A stretch of DNA of 64,000 nt, taken from positions 62,001 to 126,000 of the forward strand of contig PKRC01000001.1 in the NCBI GenBank assembly GCA_017577715.1. The letters run 5' to 3'. The position numbers were made by a program, and so were the translations under genes. Positions 42,169 to 50,950 of this stretch are shown piece after piece. The notes beneath the pieces were generated by a model. That model was not told the origin of the DNA. It saw only the letters and a list, made by a program, of their open reading frames with translations, and did no database searches. This stretch comes from Clostridia bacterium. Lineage in GTDB: Bacteria > Bacillota > Clostridia > Caldicoprobacterales > Caldicoprobacteraceae. How positions within the stretch are numbered: position 1 is the first letter of the stretch; each line of letters starts with the position of its first letter.

Positions 42169-43008
42169 ATGAAAAATAGTATAAAGGTGCTATTAGCAGA
42201 TGATAACAGGGAATTCTGCGATATTCTCACCAAATATTTGGAAAAGCAGGATGATATAGAAGTGGTTGGAGTAGCCAGCGATGGAATGGAAGTTCTAGAG
42301 ATGATTCCCAAGTTAAAGCCTGATGTAATCATCCTTGATATCATAATGCCTCATCTCGATGGTCTGGGGGTTTTGGAACGGTTGAATGAGTTGGGATTAG
42401 AGCAACTGCCTAAAATTATCGTATTTTCGGCGGTGGGACAGGATAAGATTACACAGCGGGCCGTTGCGTTGGGGGCCGATTACTACATGGTTAAACCCTT
42501 TGATATGGAAGTGTTTACAAAAAGGATCCGCGAAGTGGTGTGGGGCCTCTCGCCCGAGATGGGAGCGCCTGTATTTTCCGTCGACCAGTCACCCCAGAGT
42601 TTTCAGGCTTCCATCCTTCCATTGAACAGGCGCACCAATGAGAGAAGGTCTTCAATTGAGGCCGATGTCACCAACATCATTCACGAGATAGGGGTGCCGG
42701 CTCATATTAAAGGCTATCATTATTTGAGGGAAGCCATACTGTTGGTGATGAACAATATGGACCTTCTAGGAGGAATTACTAAAGAGCTTTATCCCATGAT
42801 TGCCAAAAAATTTAATACCACCCCCAGCAGAGTGGAAAGGGCAATACGCCATGCTATCGAGGTGGCTTGGAATAGAGGTCGCATAGAGACCATAAACAAG
42901 ATATTCGGGTATACAGTGCATGATGAAAAGGGCAAGCCCACCAACGGAGAGTTCATCGCCATGATAGCTGACCGGCTGAGGTTGCAGTTAAAATCTTCGG
43001 TTTACTGA
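42169..43008 (+). CDS. spo0A: Sporulation master regulator Spo0A
   Basis: A 279-residue response regulator: receiver domain with acidic pocket Asp11/Asp12, phospho-acceptor Asp57 ([11 protein letters not shown]) and conserved Lys in MVKPFD. The C-terminal DNA-binding domain carries [16 protein letters not shown] and the recognition helix [21 protein letters not shown] 42169 is chosen (GGGGGG at 9 bases; family length); the open frame upstream to 42034 is the leader region, which holds the promoter and 0A box. A perfect terminator follows. Confidence 0.97.
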   Translation: MKNSIKVLLADDNREFCDILTKYLEKQDDIEVVGVASDGMEVLEMIPKLKPDVIILDIIMPHLDGLGVLERLNELGLEQLPKIIVFSAVGQDKITQRAVALGADYYMVKPFDMEVFTKRIREVVWGLSPEMGAPVFSVDQSPQSFQASILPLNRRTNERRSSIEADVTNIIHEIGVPAHIKGYHYLREAILLVMNNMDLLGGITKELYPMIAKKFNTTPSRVERAIRHAIEVAWNRGRIETINKIFGYTVHDEKGKPTNGEFIAMIADRLRLQLKSSVY

Positions 43009-43033
43009 TTTGATAAAACGGCATTAAATGGAT

Positions 43034-43064
43034 GGCAGCGATCTTTCGCTGCCTTATTTTTTTT
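43034..43064 (+). terminator. Terminator of spo0A
   Basis: GGCAGCGA (43034-43041) and TCGCTGCC (43046-43053) form a perfect 8-bp stem with a TCTT loop, followed by TTATTTTTTTT. Confidence 0.92.
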
Positions 43065-43149
43065 GTGCACGTATATTTAATGTGGTAATGTAAACCATAT
43101 ATGTATGGATATTGATTTTTGAATGGTATCAGCTGAGGGTGTTTAGCTT

Positions 43150-44268
43150 ATGATAAAAGGTCGGGCAAAAAAGGATAAACGTACCAAAAACCTCATTGGC
43201 CGGCTTATGCCAGGGGATATAGCGGTGATATACCATCAGGACCTGGATGAGGTAGCAGCCCTACATCTGGTAGAAAAAAGGGTGAAGGCCGTCATTAATG
43301 GGGCTTTATCCATAAGCGGGCGGTATCCAAACCAGGGACCTAAAGTACTTTTAGAGGCAGGTATACCCATTATCGACAACATCGGCAAGGAAGCTTTTGA
43401 GTATATTCAGGATGAGGATTATTTAGAAATAGACGATAAGGGGCTGTGGGTGAACCGCAGGTATTTGTGCAACGTCAAGTTTCTGGCTAAGGATGAAGTG
43501 GAAGGGAAGATGAAGGAAGCCAGCGAAAACATATGGGAAGTACTCCGCGAATTTATCGATAACACTTTGGATTATGCTGAAAGGGAAAAGGATATGGTGA
43601 TCGGCCCCGTAAAGGTGCCCCCCCTCAAGGTCAAGATGGAGAATCGACATGTGCTCATAGTGGCAAGGGGTAGGAACTATATTGAGGATTTAAAGGCTAT
43701 ACGCGCGTATATAGATGAGGTACGTCCCGTGATGATCGGGGTGGATGGGGGAGGAGACGCATTGCTGGAGTTCGGCTACAAACCCGACATAATAGTAGGC
43801 GATATGGACAGCGTCAGCGATCGCTGTTTGAAAAGCTGTGGGGAAATAGTGGTACATGCCTATCCCGATGGGCGTTGCCCCGGCATGGAACGAATACGAG
43901 CGTTGGGGCTTGAAGCGGTTACCTTTCCATTTCCGGGCACCAGCGAGGACGTGGCTATGATACTGGCGTATGAGAATAAAGCGGAGCTCATAGTCATGGT
44001 GGGCAGCCATAATAGTATGGTGGACTTCCTTGAAAAAGGAAGAAAGGGAATGGCCAGTACTCTTTTAGTGAGGATGAAGGTGGGATACAAAGTTGTTGAT
44101 GCCAAAGGCGTCAGTGAGCTATATAAAAACCGCATACAGCCCGGTTATATAGTTGCCATATTTGCAGCGGCCATGTTTCCCATCTTGCTCATAACGCGCA
44201 TGTCGCCGCAAATTCAAGATTTATACCAACTGATAGCGCTTCGTATAAAGCTATTATTCGGTCTGTAG
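43150..44268 (+). CDS. steA: SteA-like putative cytokinetic ring protein
   Basis: A 372-residue protein with an N-terminal domain (LMPGDIAVIYHQDLDEVAALHL), a central thiamine-pyrophosphokinase-like domain (VMIGVDGGGDALLEFGYKPDIIVGDMDSVSD near residues 196-226) and a C-terminal membrane helix. This matches SteA, characterised in Corynebacterium as a divisome protein controlling cell-wall hydrolases. The TPK-like pocket may bind a nucleotide. It is followed by a SteB-like gene exactly as in Actinobacteria. It lies directly after spo0A; a role in division or asymmetric septation is inference. Confidence 0.85.
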   Translation: MIKGRAKKDKRTKNLIGRLMPGDIAVIYHQDLDEVAALHLVEKRVKAVINGALSISGRYPNQGPKVLLEAGIPIIDNIGKEAFEYIQDEDYLEIDDKGLWVNRRYLCNVKFLAKDEVEGKMKEASENIWEVLREFIDNTLDYAEREKDMVIGPVKVPPLKVKMENRHVLIVARGRNYIEDLKAIRAYIDEVRPVMIGVDGGGDALLEFGYKPDIIVGDMDSVSDRCLKSCGEIVVHAYPDGRCPGMERIRALGLEAVTFPFPGTSEDVAMILAYENKAELIVMVGSHNSMVDFLEKGRKGMASTLLVRMKVGYKVVDAKGVSELYKNRIQPGYIVAIFAAAMFPILLITRMSPQIQDLYQLIALRIKLLFGL

Positions 44269-44281
44269 TAGGTGGAGGACC

Positions 44282-45118
44282 ATGTTGCATCTTAAATATT
44301 ACGTCATCCTGCTCATCGGAATATTTCTTGCGCTTGGACTGGGGATTTTGATCGGCATAACGCTTGAAAACAATAACGTGTTGGAAAATCAGCAGGAGCT
44401 CATCATCCGCCAAATAGAAAGCGAATTTGAATCTTTAAGAAATGAGGCTGCTATGCTAAAAAAAAGCCTGGCTGTCCTAGAAGAACAGAAAGCTCAGGCT
44501 GAATCTACATCTGAATACCTGTTTTCCCGGCTTATAGAGGATAGATTGCAGGGCCTTAAGGTTTCGATTATAAGCTTCGGTCAGGACACCATCTCCCCTG
44601 ATTTGATACAGCTTTTGAGGTCGGCAGGAGCAACGGTGGGCTCCAATATAACCGTCAGGGCCGATTTATATGCAAGGCAGGATTTGGGCACGGCGCTGGT
44701 AACTTTTTTACAGAATGATGGCGATGATATGGGGAGGAATGACCTCCACAGCATAGTTGCCGATGCGCTGGTCTCAAGCCTCATAGAGGGGACCTTTACG
44801 CCGCTATCCCTTCGATTGAAGGAGATGCGCCTGATTCAAGCTTCCGGTGATATCGAGCAAAGCTGTGATGTGATCATCTTAAGTAGCAACGGAAAGGACG
44901 CACAGGCACAGTTCTCGGAAGAAAATGGTCTTGATGTTGTGCTCATTCAGACGGCCCTCAACATGGGGTTGCCCGTTGTGGCGGTGGAGCCATCCTCAGT
45001 GGAGAAGAGCGCCGTTTCGGAGTACGAAGAACTGGGGGTTTCGACAGTCAGGGATGTGGATACCCTTTACGGCAAGCTGGCACTGATATCGATATTGGAG
45101 GCCAACAGGCCCGAGTAG
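44282..45118 (+). CDS. steB: SteB / MctB-like membrane protein ('copper transporter' family)
   Basis: A 278-residue protein with an N-terminal membrane helix (YYVILLIGIFLALGLGILIGITL), a coiled coil (residues 40-80) and an extracytoplasmic alpha/beta domain. The family is labelled copper transporter after mycobacterial MctB, but a single helix and no metal motif argue against transport here. In Corynebacterium SteB partners SteA in regulating peptidoglycan hydrolysis, and the adjacent steA gene supports that reading. It starts 14 bases after steA. Confidence 0.82.
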   Translation: MLHLKYYVILLIGIFLALGLGILIGITLENNNVLENQQELIIRQIESEFESLRNEAAMLKKSLAVLEEQKAQAESTSEYLFSRLIEDRLQGLKVSIISFGQDTISPDLIQLLRSAGATVGSNITVRADLYARQDLGTALVTFLQNDGDDMGRNDLHSIVADALVSSLIEGTFTPLSLRLKEMRLIQASGDIEQSCDVIILSSNGKDAQAQFSEENGLDVVLIQTALNMGLPVVAVEPSSVEKSAVSEYEELGVSTVRDVDTLYGKLALISILEANRPE

Positions 45119-45157
45119 TATAGTGGGGCATCTTGCCATGTGAAGGAGGCATATCAG

Positions 45158-45865
45158 ATGGACTGCTCAGGTGTAGGAGTGGTCATCCCAGCATATAACG
45201 AGGAGCAGCGCATTGGTAGCACTATAAGGGCAATAAAAAGCCTCGACCTAGTTCGTGAGATTGTGGTGGTGGACGACGGGTCCACCGACAATACCGCTCA
45301 GGTCGCTATGAGGGAAGGCGCAAGCCTTATAAAGCTGGCGCGGAACCATGGTAAGGGCTATGCCCTGTGTCAGGGCTTGAAAGCCATATCTAGCCCCATT
45401 GTGCTCATATTGGATGCCGACCTGGGGGACAGCGCCGTTGAGGCGGCAAAGCTGATACAGCCCATCATGGAAGGAAGGGCCGATGTAACCATTGCGCGAT
45501 TTCCTAGCCTGCCCGGCAGGCACGGCTTTGGATTGGTCAAGGGCCTATCCAGAATGGGGATACGGCTTTTGACTGGGAAGGATTTCGATGCCGTGCTTTC
45601 GGGCCAGCGCGCTTTTAGGAGAGAACTCATAAATCCTCAATTTTTCAAATACAAAAGGTTCGGCGTAGAATTTGGTATGACGGTGGATTTGCTCAACCAC
45701 GGCTTTAGGATATGCCAGGTGGATGTTGAGATGGACCATCGCGTTACGGGCTTTGATCTTGCAGGGGTGTTGCACAGGGCAAGGCAGTTTAGGGATATAC
45801 TCGTTGTTTTGATGTCCAAGCTGTGGGAAAAGGTGGGAGTGAAAAAGGCTTATGGGATTGATTGA
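45158..45865 (+). CDS. Glycosyltransferase family 2
   Basis: A 235-residue GT-A enzyme with GVVIPAYNEEQRIGSTI at the start, the VVDDGSTDNT nucleotide motif, and DADLGD (DXD-like). The FGLVKGLSRMGIRLLTG region resembles dolichol-phosphate-mannose-synthase-like transferases without membrane helices. The acceptor is unknown. ATG 45158 has AAGGAGG at 8 bases; the GTG at 45140 overlaps it. It lies between steB and an MraY-like gene, suggesting a lipid-linked cell-wall glycan step. Confidence 0.85.
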   Translation: MDCSGVGVVIPAYNEEQRIGSTIRAIKSLDLVREIVVVDDGSTDNTAQVAMREGASLIKLARNHGKGYALCQGLKAISSPIVLILDADLGDSAVEAAKLIQPIMEGRADVTIARFPSLPGRHGFGLVKGLSRMGIRLLTGKDFDAVLSGQRAFRRELINPQFFKYKRFGVEFGMTVDLLNHGFRICQVDVEMDHRVTGFDLAGVLHRARQFRDILVVLMSKLWEKVGVKKAYGID

Positions 45866-46697
45866 TCAAATGGTATCGCTGGCGCTGTCCTGTTTTGCTG
45901 CAAGGCTTTTTATGCCCAGCATCTTTAAAATGCTTAAAGGTGGAGGGATGATGGTAAGGAATTATAGGGGGCAGCCTGTCACCACATCCATGGGGTTGAG
46001 CTTTATCTTTCCATGCCTTTGGGGCATCATTCCGTTTATGTTCGCGGGAATTGAGCCGGAACATGTGGCTTTTTTAGCAGTTGTCACATCGCTGGCCTTG
46101 GTGGGCTTCATAGACGATGCAGTGGGAGATACCGCTATAAAGGGTATAAAGGGCCATATTGGGGAACTCATCAGGGGCAGGATATCTACGGGGGTAGTCA
46201 AGCTCGTGATATCGGCCTTGTTGGGGCTATTTATAACAGCCTATTACCATAAAAGGCTAATAGCGTGGGGAATTTATGCCCTGTTATTTTCGCTGCTAGT
46301 AAATTTTATAAATCTTATGGATTTAAGGCCTGGACGGGCAATAAAAGCCTTTCTTCTGGTGGCTATCGCCCTTGTGATTTTGGGAGGTTTCTCGAATGTA
46401 TGGATGCTGATCCCCGTTATGGCCGCATTGCCCTTCTATATGAAGGGCGAGATGGAGGAGAAATACATGCTGGGGGATGCCGGGGCAAACCTTTTGGGCG
46501 GGATAGCCGGGCTTTATGCCGTCAAATCCATAACGCTGGTGACCGCAGCTATAATGTCGGTGCTGCTGCTGTCAATTCATGCCATAGCTGAGTACTGCTC
46601 TTTATCGAAATTCATAGAGTCTATTCCCGCACTGCGGTTTATCGATCAATTGTGGAGGGTAAAGGCGGATGAGGATACCGGTATGGATAGAGCTTAA
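45852..46697 (+). CDS. MraY/WecA-like phospho-sugar transferase, divergent
   Basis: A 281-residue membrane protein with about eight or nine helices and recognisable MraY/WecA features: FIDDAVGD (aspartate motif), NFINLMDLRPGRA, and MLGDAGANLLGG. Several catalytic loops are shorter than in MraY, and the length is below the usual 320 or more residues. It may use a different nucleotide sugar or have lost activity. It overlaps the GT2 gene before it and the DUF3866 gene after it. Confidence 0.8.
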   Translation: MGLIDQMVSLALSCFAARLFMPSIFKMLKGGGMMVRNYRGQPVTTSMGLSFIFPCLWGIIPFMFAGIEPEHVAFLAVVTSLALVGFIDDAVGDTAIKGIKGHIGELIRGRISTGVVKLVISALLGLFITAYYHKRLIAWGIYALLFSLLVNFINLMDLRPGRAIKAFLLVAIALVILGGFSNVWMLIPVMAALPFYMKGEMEEKYMLGDAGANLLGGIAGLYAVKSITLVTAAIMSVLLLSIHAIAEYCSLSKFIESIPALRFIDQLWRVKADEDTGMDRA

Positions 46698-47799
46698 AAG
46701 AGGTGTTGTAAAGGAGATAGTAGAGAGCGATGAGAGGGGTACAATGGTCGTCAGGCTGGATATCCATCACCCCCATAAGCTGGCAGTGGTGTATGCGCCG
46801 TTGACGGGATGGGTTGAGGTAGGCGATGAAGTGCTGGTCAACACCACCGCATGCAGCCTTGGTTTGGGCACAGGGGGCTATCACTTCGTGGTGTGCAACC
46901 TCAACATGAGGGATAGAGCTTTTGTCAGCAAAGGTCACGGCATGAAGCTGAAATACACTCCCCTTCAAATGCAGATTCTCCTGTCCGAGGAGGAAGAAAG
47001 TCCGCATCATGCCCACTATAACCAGCCCATTGATTTCCGGGGAAAGCTGGTGTACGTTGGAGAGCTGCACAGCATGCTGGCCCCCTTATGCGCCTATCTG
47101 AAATACTTTTCTGAGGGCAAAGTATCCATTGCGTATATAATGACCGACCATGGCGCGTTGCCCATAAGCTTCAGCCGAATTGTCGGCCTGCTCAAAAGGA
47201 AAGGCTTGCTGGATGTTACCGTTACCTCGGGCAATGCCTTTGGTGGGGACTATGAGTGCGTAAACATATATACCGCTTTGAAGGCTGCTCTTAACGTCGC
47301 CAACTGCGATGTGGCCATTGTGGCTATGGGGCCGGGCATACTGGGGACCGGTACCACCTTTGGGTTTAGCGGTCTAGAGCTGGGACTATATGTCAACCTG
47401 GTGGCAGCCTTGGGGGGAAACGTATTGTACATACCGCGGCTGGGATTTGGCGATGCCAGGGAGCGCCACATAGGGATAAGCCACCATTCCATTACGGTGC
47501 TAAAGCACATCATCCATCATCCCATCCCTCTCGTGCTGCCTTTAATGGATAAATCAAAGCTAAGGAGGGTTATAAAGCAGCTTGAAGATAGCCGTCTGCT
47601 GGCCAAGTACAGAGCCGTCTTTTTAAGCGGCAGCGATATAAGGAAAGCTTTAAAGCATTATGGCCTTGCTCCCACCACCATGGGCAGGGGTATCGATGAG
47701 GAGCCCTATTTTTTTTATGCTTTAGGAGCGGCAGCGCGCTATGGTTTGACCCAGGTGCTCCAAATACGATGTCGTGATATCGAAAAGGACGGGTTATAA
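46669..47799 (+). CDS. DUF3866 family protein
   Basis: A 376-residue protein of the DUF3866 family, seen in Clostridia and Actinobacteria. Recognisable features are an N-terminal beta-rich domain (TACSLGLGTGGYHFVV), YTPLQMQILLSEEEESPHH, and a C-terminal half with VAIVAMGPGILGTGTTFGFSG and RHIGISHHSITVL. The glycine-rich loops suggest a nucleotide- or cofactor-binding fold, but no function is known. It overlaps the MraY-like gene by 29 bases. Confidence 0.78.
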   Translation: MRIPVWIELKRGVVKEIVESDERGTMVVRLDIHHPHKLAVVYAPLTGWVEVGDEVLVNTTACSLGLGTGGYHFVVCNLNMRDRAFVSKGHGMKLKYTPLQMQILLSEEEESPHHAHYNQPIDFRGKLVYVGELHSMLAPLCAYLKYFSEGKVSIAYIMTDHGALPISFSRIVGLLKRKGLLDVTVTSGNAFGGDYECVNIYTALKAALNVANCDVAIVAMGPGILGTGTTFGFSGLELGLYVNLVAALGGNVLYIPRLGFGDARERHIGISHHSITVLKHIIHHPIPLVLPLMDKSKLRRVIKQLEDSRLLAKYRAVFLSGSDIRKALKHYGLAPTTMGRGIDEEPYFFYALGAAARYGLTQVLQIRCRDIEKDGL

Positions 47800-47827
47800 A
47801 TTCTCCTCGAGGTTCATAGTTATCAAG

Positions 47828-47837
47828 TAGGACAAAT
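47828..47837 (+). promoter_or_regulatory. SpoIIID-consensus box upstream of spoIIM
   Basis: TAGGACAAAT matches WWRRACARNY completely and lies 31 bases before the spoIIM start. The same exact 10-mer occurs before the pilus operon and before the decarboxylase operon. Confidence 0.5.
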
Positions 47838-47868
47838 ATTCACAAAAGTCCTCGGGGGGATAGCTTAA

Positions 47869-48543
47869 TTGAACTCATCTAAGATAAAAACCCATATAAT
47901 GCTCCACATAAGGAAGAATATAGTCCTTTACCTGCTTATAATATTTGCCTTCATCACTGGGGTGGCTGCCGGGGGATTCACGGTCGGTTCCATCAGCCCT
48001 GAGCAGAGGATGTATCTGGCCGATTACCTGCAGGGATATTCGTATATCATTGGCAATCAGCCCCATGTGGATAGAACCATTATATTCATAAAGGCTTTGC
48101 TACAGAACCTTCAGACCGCTTTTTTTATCTGGTTGTTTGGACTGACTTATTTGAGCATTCCCCTGGTGCCGTTAACGGTGGGGATCAGAGGTTTTTTCCT
48201 TGGCTTTACCGTTGCTTTTTTGATTGACTACTATGCCCTGAACGGACTTTTTATGGTGCTTGTGTGCATCTTACCGCAATCGTTTATCCATATACCTTGC
48301 ATTGTGATTATGGGCGTATTGGCTGTGCAATTTGGAATAGAGAGGTTCAAGATAAGAAAGCTGCCCCACCTAAAGCAAATGAGGATGCGGAGAATAGCTC
48401 CTTACACTTTCAAATTTGTGCTTATCATCATGGCTTTTTTTATAAGCAGCCTGTTTGAGGCTTTTGTGGTGCCCTTGGTCTTCAAATTTTTGTTTGCAAA
48501 TATGTTTAAAATGAAGGAGTTCATAGCCTTTTTATCGAAATAA
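47869..48543 (+). CDS. spoIIM: Stage II sporulation protein M
   Basis: A 224-residue membrane protein with five helices, including the conserved GIRGFFLGFTVAFL and LPQSFIHIPCIVIMG segments. With SpoIID and SpoIIP it forms the engulfment peptidoglycan-remodelling complex. The TTG start follows GGGGGGATA. Its placement behind the steAB-glycosyltransferase group links that group to sporulation envelope remodelling. Confidence 0.92.
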   Translation: MNSSKIKTHIMLHIRKNIVLYLLIIFAFITGVAAGGFTVGSISPEQRMYLADYLQGYSYIIGNQPHVDRTIIFIKALLQNLQTAFFIWLFGLTYLSIPLVPLTVGIRGFFLGFTVAFLIDYYALNGLFMVLVCILPQSFIHIPCIVIMGVLAVQFGIERFKIRKLPHLKQMRMRRIAPYTFKFVLIIMAFFISSLFEAFVVPLVFKFLFANMFKMKEFIAFLSK

Positions 48544-48613
48544 ATAAAATAGGTTTGAAGCAGCCGATAGCAGCGGTATGTAGTCAAATAGGCGATGGTG
48601 AGAGGTGGGATGC

Positions 48614-49417
48614 GTGTACAAAAATGCTGCTGAATTCGTTCAAAGAAAGGTCAAAATACAGCCTGAGGTGGGATTGATACTGGGGTCGGGCCTGGGAGAT
48701 GTGGTGGAGGCCATAGAGGACCCCATCTTCATTGATTATAAGGATATACCCGGTTTTCCTAAGACCACCGTGCCGGGCCACAAAGGCCGATTTGTGGTCG
48801 GCCGATGCCAGGGTAAAAAGGTAATAGCTGCTCAAGGGAGGTTTCATTACTACGAGGGCTATGATATGGAACAGGTGGTTCTGCCCGTTCGCACCATGAA
48901 GGTCATGGGTATACAGATCCTCATCGTTACCAATTCGGCAGGGGGAATAAATCCTGAGTTTTCGCCCGGCGATCTGATGGTCATAAAAGACCACATAAAC
49001 GTATCGGGCGTCAACCCATTGAGGGGAAGGAATAGGGACGACCTTGGTCCCCGATTCCCCGATATGACCTATGCTTATGACCCCAGCTTAAGGCGCCTTG
49101 TTATGGATACTGCAAAGGAGATGGGGCTTAAAGTCAGGGAAGGGGTTTATGCCATGATGCCAGGCCCTAGCTATGAGACGCCGGCTGAGATACACATGCT
49201 GCGGGTGCTGGGTGCAGATGCGGTTGGCATGTCCACTGTACCTGAGGTTATAGCCGCTGTCCATGCTGGTCTAAAGGTTGTGGGCATCTCGTGCATCACC
49301 AACATGGCTGCAGGGATATTGGACAAGCCTTTAACCCATGAAGAGGTCATGGAAACAGCCGAACGAGCGGCCAAGGATTTTGCCAGGCTCTTGCTGGGCT
49401 TTATTACAAAAATATGA
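48614..49417 (+). CDS. Purine nucleoside phosphorylase (trimeric type)
   Basis: A 267-residue enzyme of the PNP-I class splitting purine nucleosides with phosphate. Motifs are ILGSGLGDVVE (phosphate loop), GHKGRFVVG, QGRFHYYEGYD, NSAGGINPEFSPGDLM, GPSYETPAE, GADAVGMSTVPE and ITNMAAG. GTG 48614 has GAGGTGG upstream at 5 bases; the GTG at 48605 overlaps that site. This is the usual neighbour of dacF in spore formers. Confidence 0.95.
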   Translation: MYKNAAEFVQRKVKIQPEVGLILGSGLGDVVEAIEDPIFIDYKDIPGFPKTTVPGHKGRFVVGRCQGKKVIAAQGRFHYYEGYDMEQVVLPVRTMKVMGIQILIVTNSAGGINPEFSPGDLMVIKDHINVSGVNPLRGRNRDDLGPRFPDMTYAYDPSLRRLVMDTAKEMGLKVREGVYAMMPGPSYETPAEIHMLRVLGADAVGMSTVPEVIAAVHAGLKVVGISCITNMAAGILDKPLTHEEVMETAERAAKDFARLLLGFITKI

Positions 49418-49487
49418 CGATGGCGACCGTTAATACGACTGTTTGGCAAAAACAGGCATAAGCCAATCTGACGGCGCTTTTTGATGT

Positions 49488-49516
49488 GCATAACCCTTCT
49501 ATTCGATGGAAAACCT
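49488..49516 (+). promoter_or_regulatory. Candidate sigma-F promoter of dacF
   Basis: GCATA (49488-49492) and GGAAAACCT (49508-49516), spaced by 15 bases, match the sigma-F pattern GYATA / GGNNANAHT with a single mismatch. dacF of Bacillus is sigma-F dependent, which supports it. The start codon lies 38 bases downstream. Confidence 0.55.
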
Positions 49517-49554
49517 AATCCTAGATAAAGATGTGATGCATAGGAGGGATCGCG

Positions 49555-50742
49555 TTGAGCACATTAAAAAGGGCCGTTGTTTGTTGGCTGCTGACCGCAA
49601 TCTTCGCCATTATGCCTTTTGGGGTGGCTGTGGCTGCGCAACCGGCAACCGAGCTTCCCTTTAATATACAGGCTAAAGCGGCGCTACTTATGGATTATGA
49701 AACGGGTACCGTGCTGTATGAGAAAAATGCTCACCAAAAGCTTCCTGTAGCCAGCATAACTAAAATAATGACCCTTCTTTTGGCTATGGAAGCCATTGAG
49801 GAGGGCAGGTTAAAGCTGGATGATCCCGTACATGTCAGCCCGTATGCTGCTAGCATGGGCGGCTCTACCGTATTTTTAGAGGCTGGAGAGACCTTTCCGG
49901 TATCCACCATACTGGAGAGCATAATAGTAGCGTCGGCCAATGACGGCAGCGTTGCCCTTGCTGAAAAGATATACGGCAGCCATGAGCTGTTCGTGCAGAA
50001 GATGAACGAGCGGGCCCAGCAATTGGGAATGAAAAATACCAATTTTGTCAACTGCACCGGCCTGCCTGCAGAAAACCATTATACCACCGCATATGATGTC
50101 GCTCTGATGAGTAGGGAGCTGTTGAAGCATCCCCTCTTTTTCAAGTGGAGTACCATATGGTTGGATTACATGAGGGATGGCAAGACCATGCTGGTCAATA
50201 CCAATAGGCTTATCAGGTTTTACGAAGGCTGCGATGGCATCAAGACGGGCTATACCCAGGAGGCTGGCCATTGTATTTCGGCTACTGCAAAGCGCGGAAA
50301 CTTAAGGCTTATAGCCGTTATATTGGGAGCGCCCACATCCCAGATCAGGTTCAATGAAGCTCGCAAGCTTTTGGATTACGGTTTTGCCAATTACGAGTCG
50401 GTTATGGTGGTTAGGAAAGGTCAGATCGTCCAAAACGAAATACCTGTAACGGGAGGAAAAACCAGCAGGATAATGGGAGTGGCGGCCGATAACTTGTCAT
50501 TGCTGCTTACCAAGGGCGATTCAAAGGAGTTTGCCAAGGAGGTACAGATTTCCGCTCCCTTGAAGGCCCCCATCCGTGAGGGACAAAAGATTGGGATACT
50601 GACGGTTAAGAAGGACGGCAAAGAGGTTGGAAAAGTGGACATCCTGGCAGGAGAATCAGTAGAGGTTGCCGGCGTGTTCGATTATTTCAATAGAATATTT
50701 AACAACTGGCTTAGGAGACCGGCAAGCCAAAAAAACAAGTAA
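49555..50742 (+). CDS. dacF: D-alanyl-D-alanine carboxypeptidase DacF
   Basis: A 395-residue penicillin-binding protein of family S11. It has a signal peptide to about Ala28, catalytic S67-x-x-K70 (ASITK), S127-A-N129 and K229-T-G231 motifs, and a C-terminal beta domain ending in an amphipathic anchor (FDYFNRIFNNWLRRP). It trims D-Ala from peptidoglycan stem peptides. The gene usually accompanies pnp and spoIIA in spore formers. The TTG start follows AGGAGGG. A terminator follows. Confidence 0.94.
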   Translation: MSTLKRAVVCWLLTAIFAIMPFGVAVAAQPATELPFNIQAKAALLMDYETGTVLYEKNAHQKLPVASITKIMTLLLAMEAIEEGRLKLDDPVHVSPYAASMGGSTVFLEAGETFPVSTILESIIVASANDGSVALAEKIYGSHELFVQKMNERAQQLGMKNTNFVNCTGLPAENHYTTAYDVALMSRELLKHPLFFKWSTIWLDYMRDGKTMLVNTNRLIRFYEGCDGIKTGYTQEAGHCISATAKRGNLRLIAVILGAPTSQIRFNEARKLLDYGFANYESVMVVRKGQIVQNEIPVTGGKTSRIMGVAADNLSLLLTKGDSKEFAKEVQISAPLKAPIREGQKIGILTVKKDGKEVGKVDILAGESVEVAGVFDYFNRIFNNWLRRPASQKNK

Positions 50743-50790
50743 CGCTTCATCTCATTGACGGTTGAATTTGCATAATTTTGCAGAAGGCTT

Positions 50791-50830
50791 AATGGGTCGG
50801 TAAAGCATAGGTGCCGACCCATTTTTATTT
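50791..50830 (+). terminator. Terminator after dacF
   Basis: AATGGGTCGG (50791-50800) pairs perfectly with CCGACCCATT (50814-50823) around a 13-base loop and is followed by TTTATTTT. Confidence 0.88.
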
Positions 50831-50950
50831 TAAGAAAGGGAAAATCCAGATTAAGGGTTTCATAATGGTAATTAATCATGTACAATAAAACCATGGATGG
50901 TTGTCTGTTTTAAAAGCACCTATCATGGAGCAGAATGGAGGTTGTCTGAA

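Noticed and set aside
40905..42344. Two long - strand frames (40905-41591 and 41655-42344) opposite spoIVB and the spo0A leader
   Set aside because: Both oppose conserved coding sequence and the spo0A promoter; no start signals or recognisable protein.
44282..45118. Annotation of the SteB-like gene as a copper transporter
   Set aside because: A single membrane helix, no metal-binding motif and pairing with steA favour the SteB reading.
47811..47840. Sigma-E promoter for spoIIM (TTCATA ... CAAATATT)
   Set aside because: The -35 match is poor at the spacing used by the other sigma-E candidates in this window.
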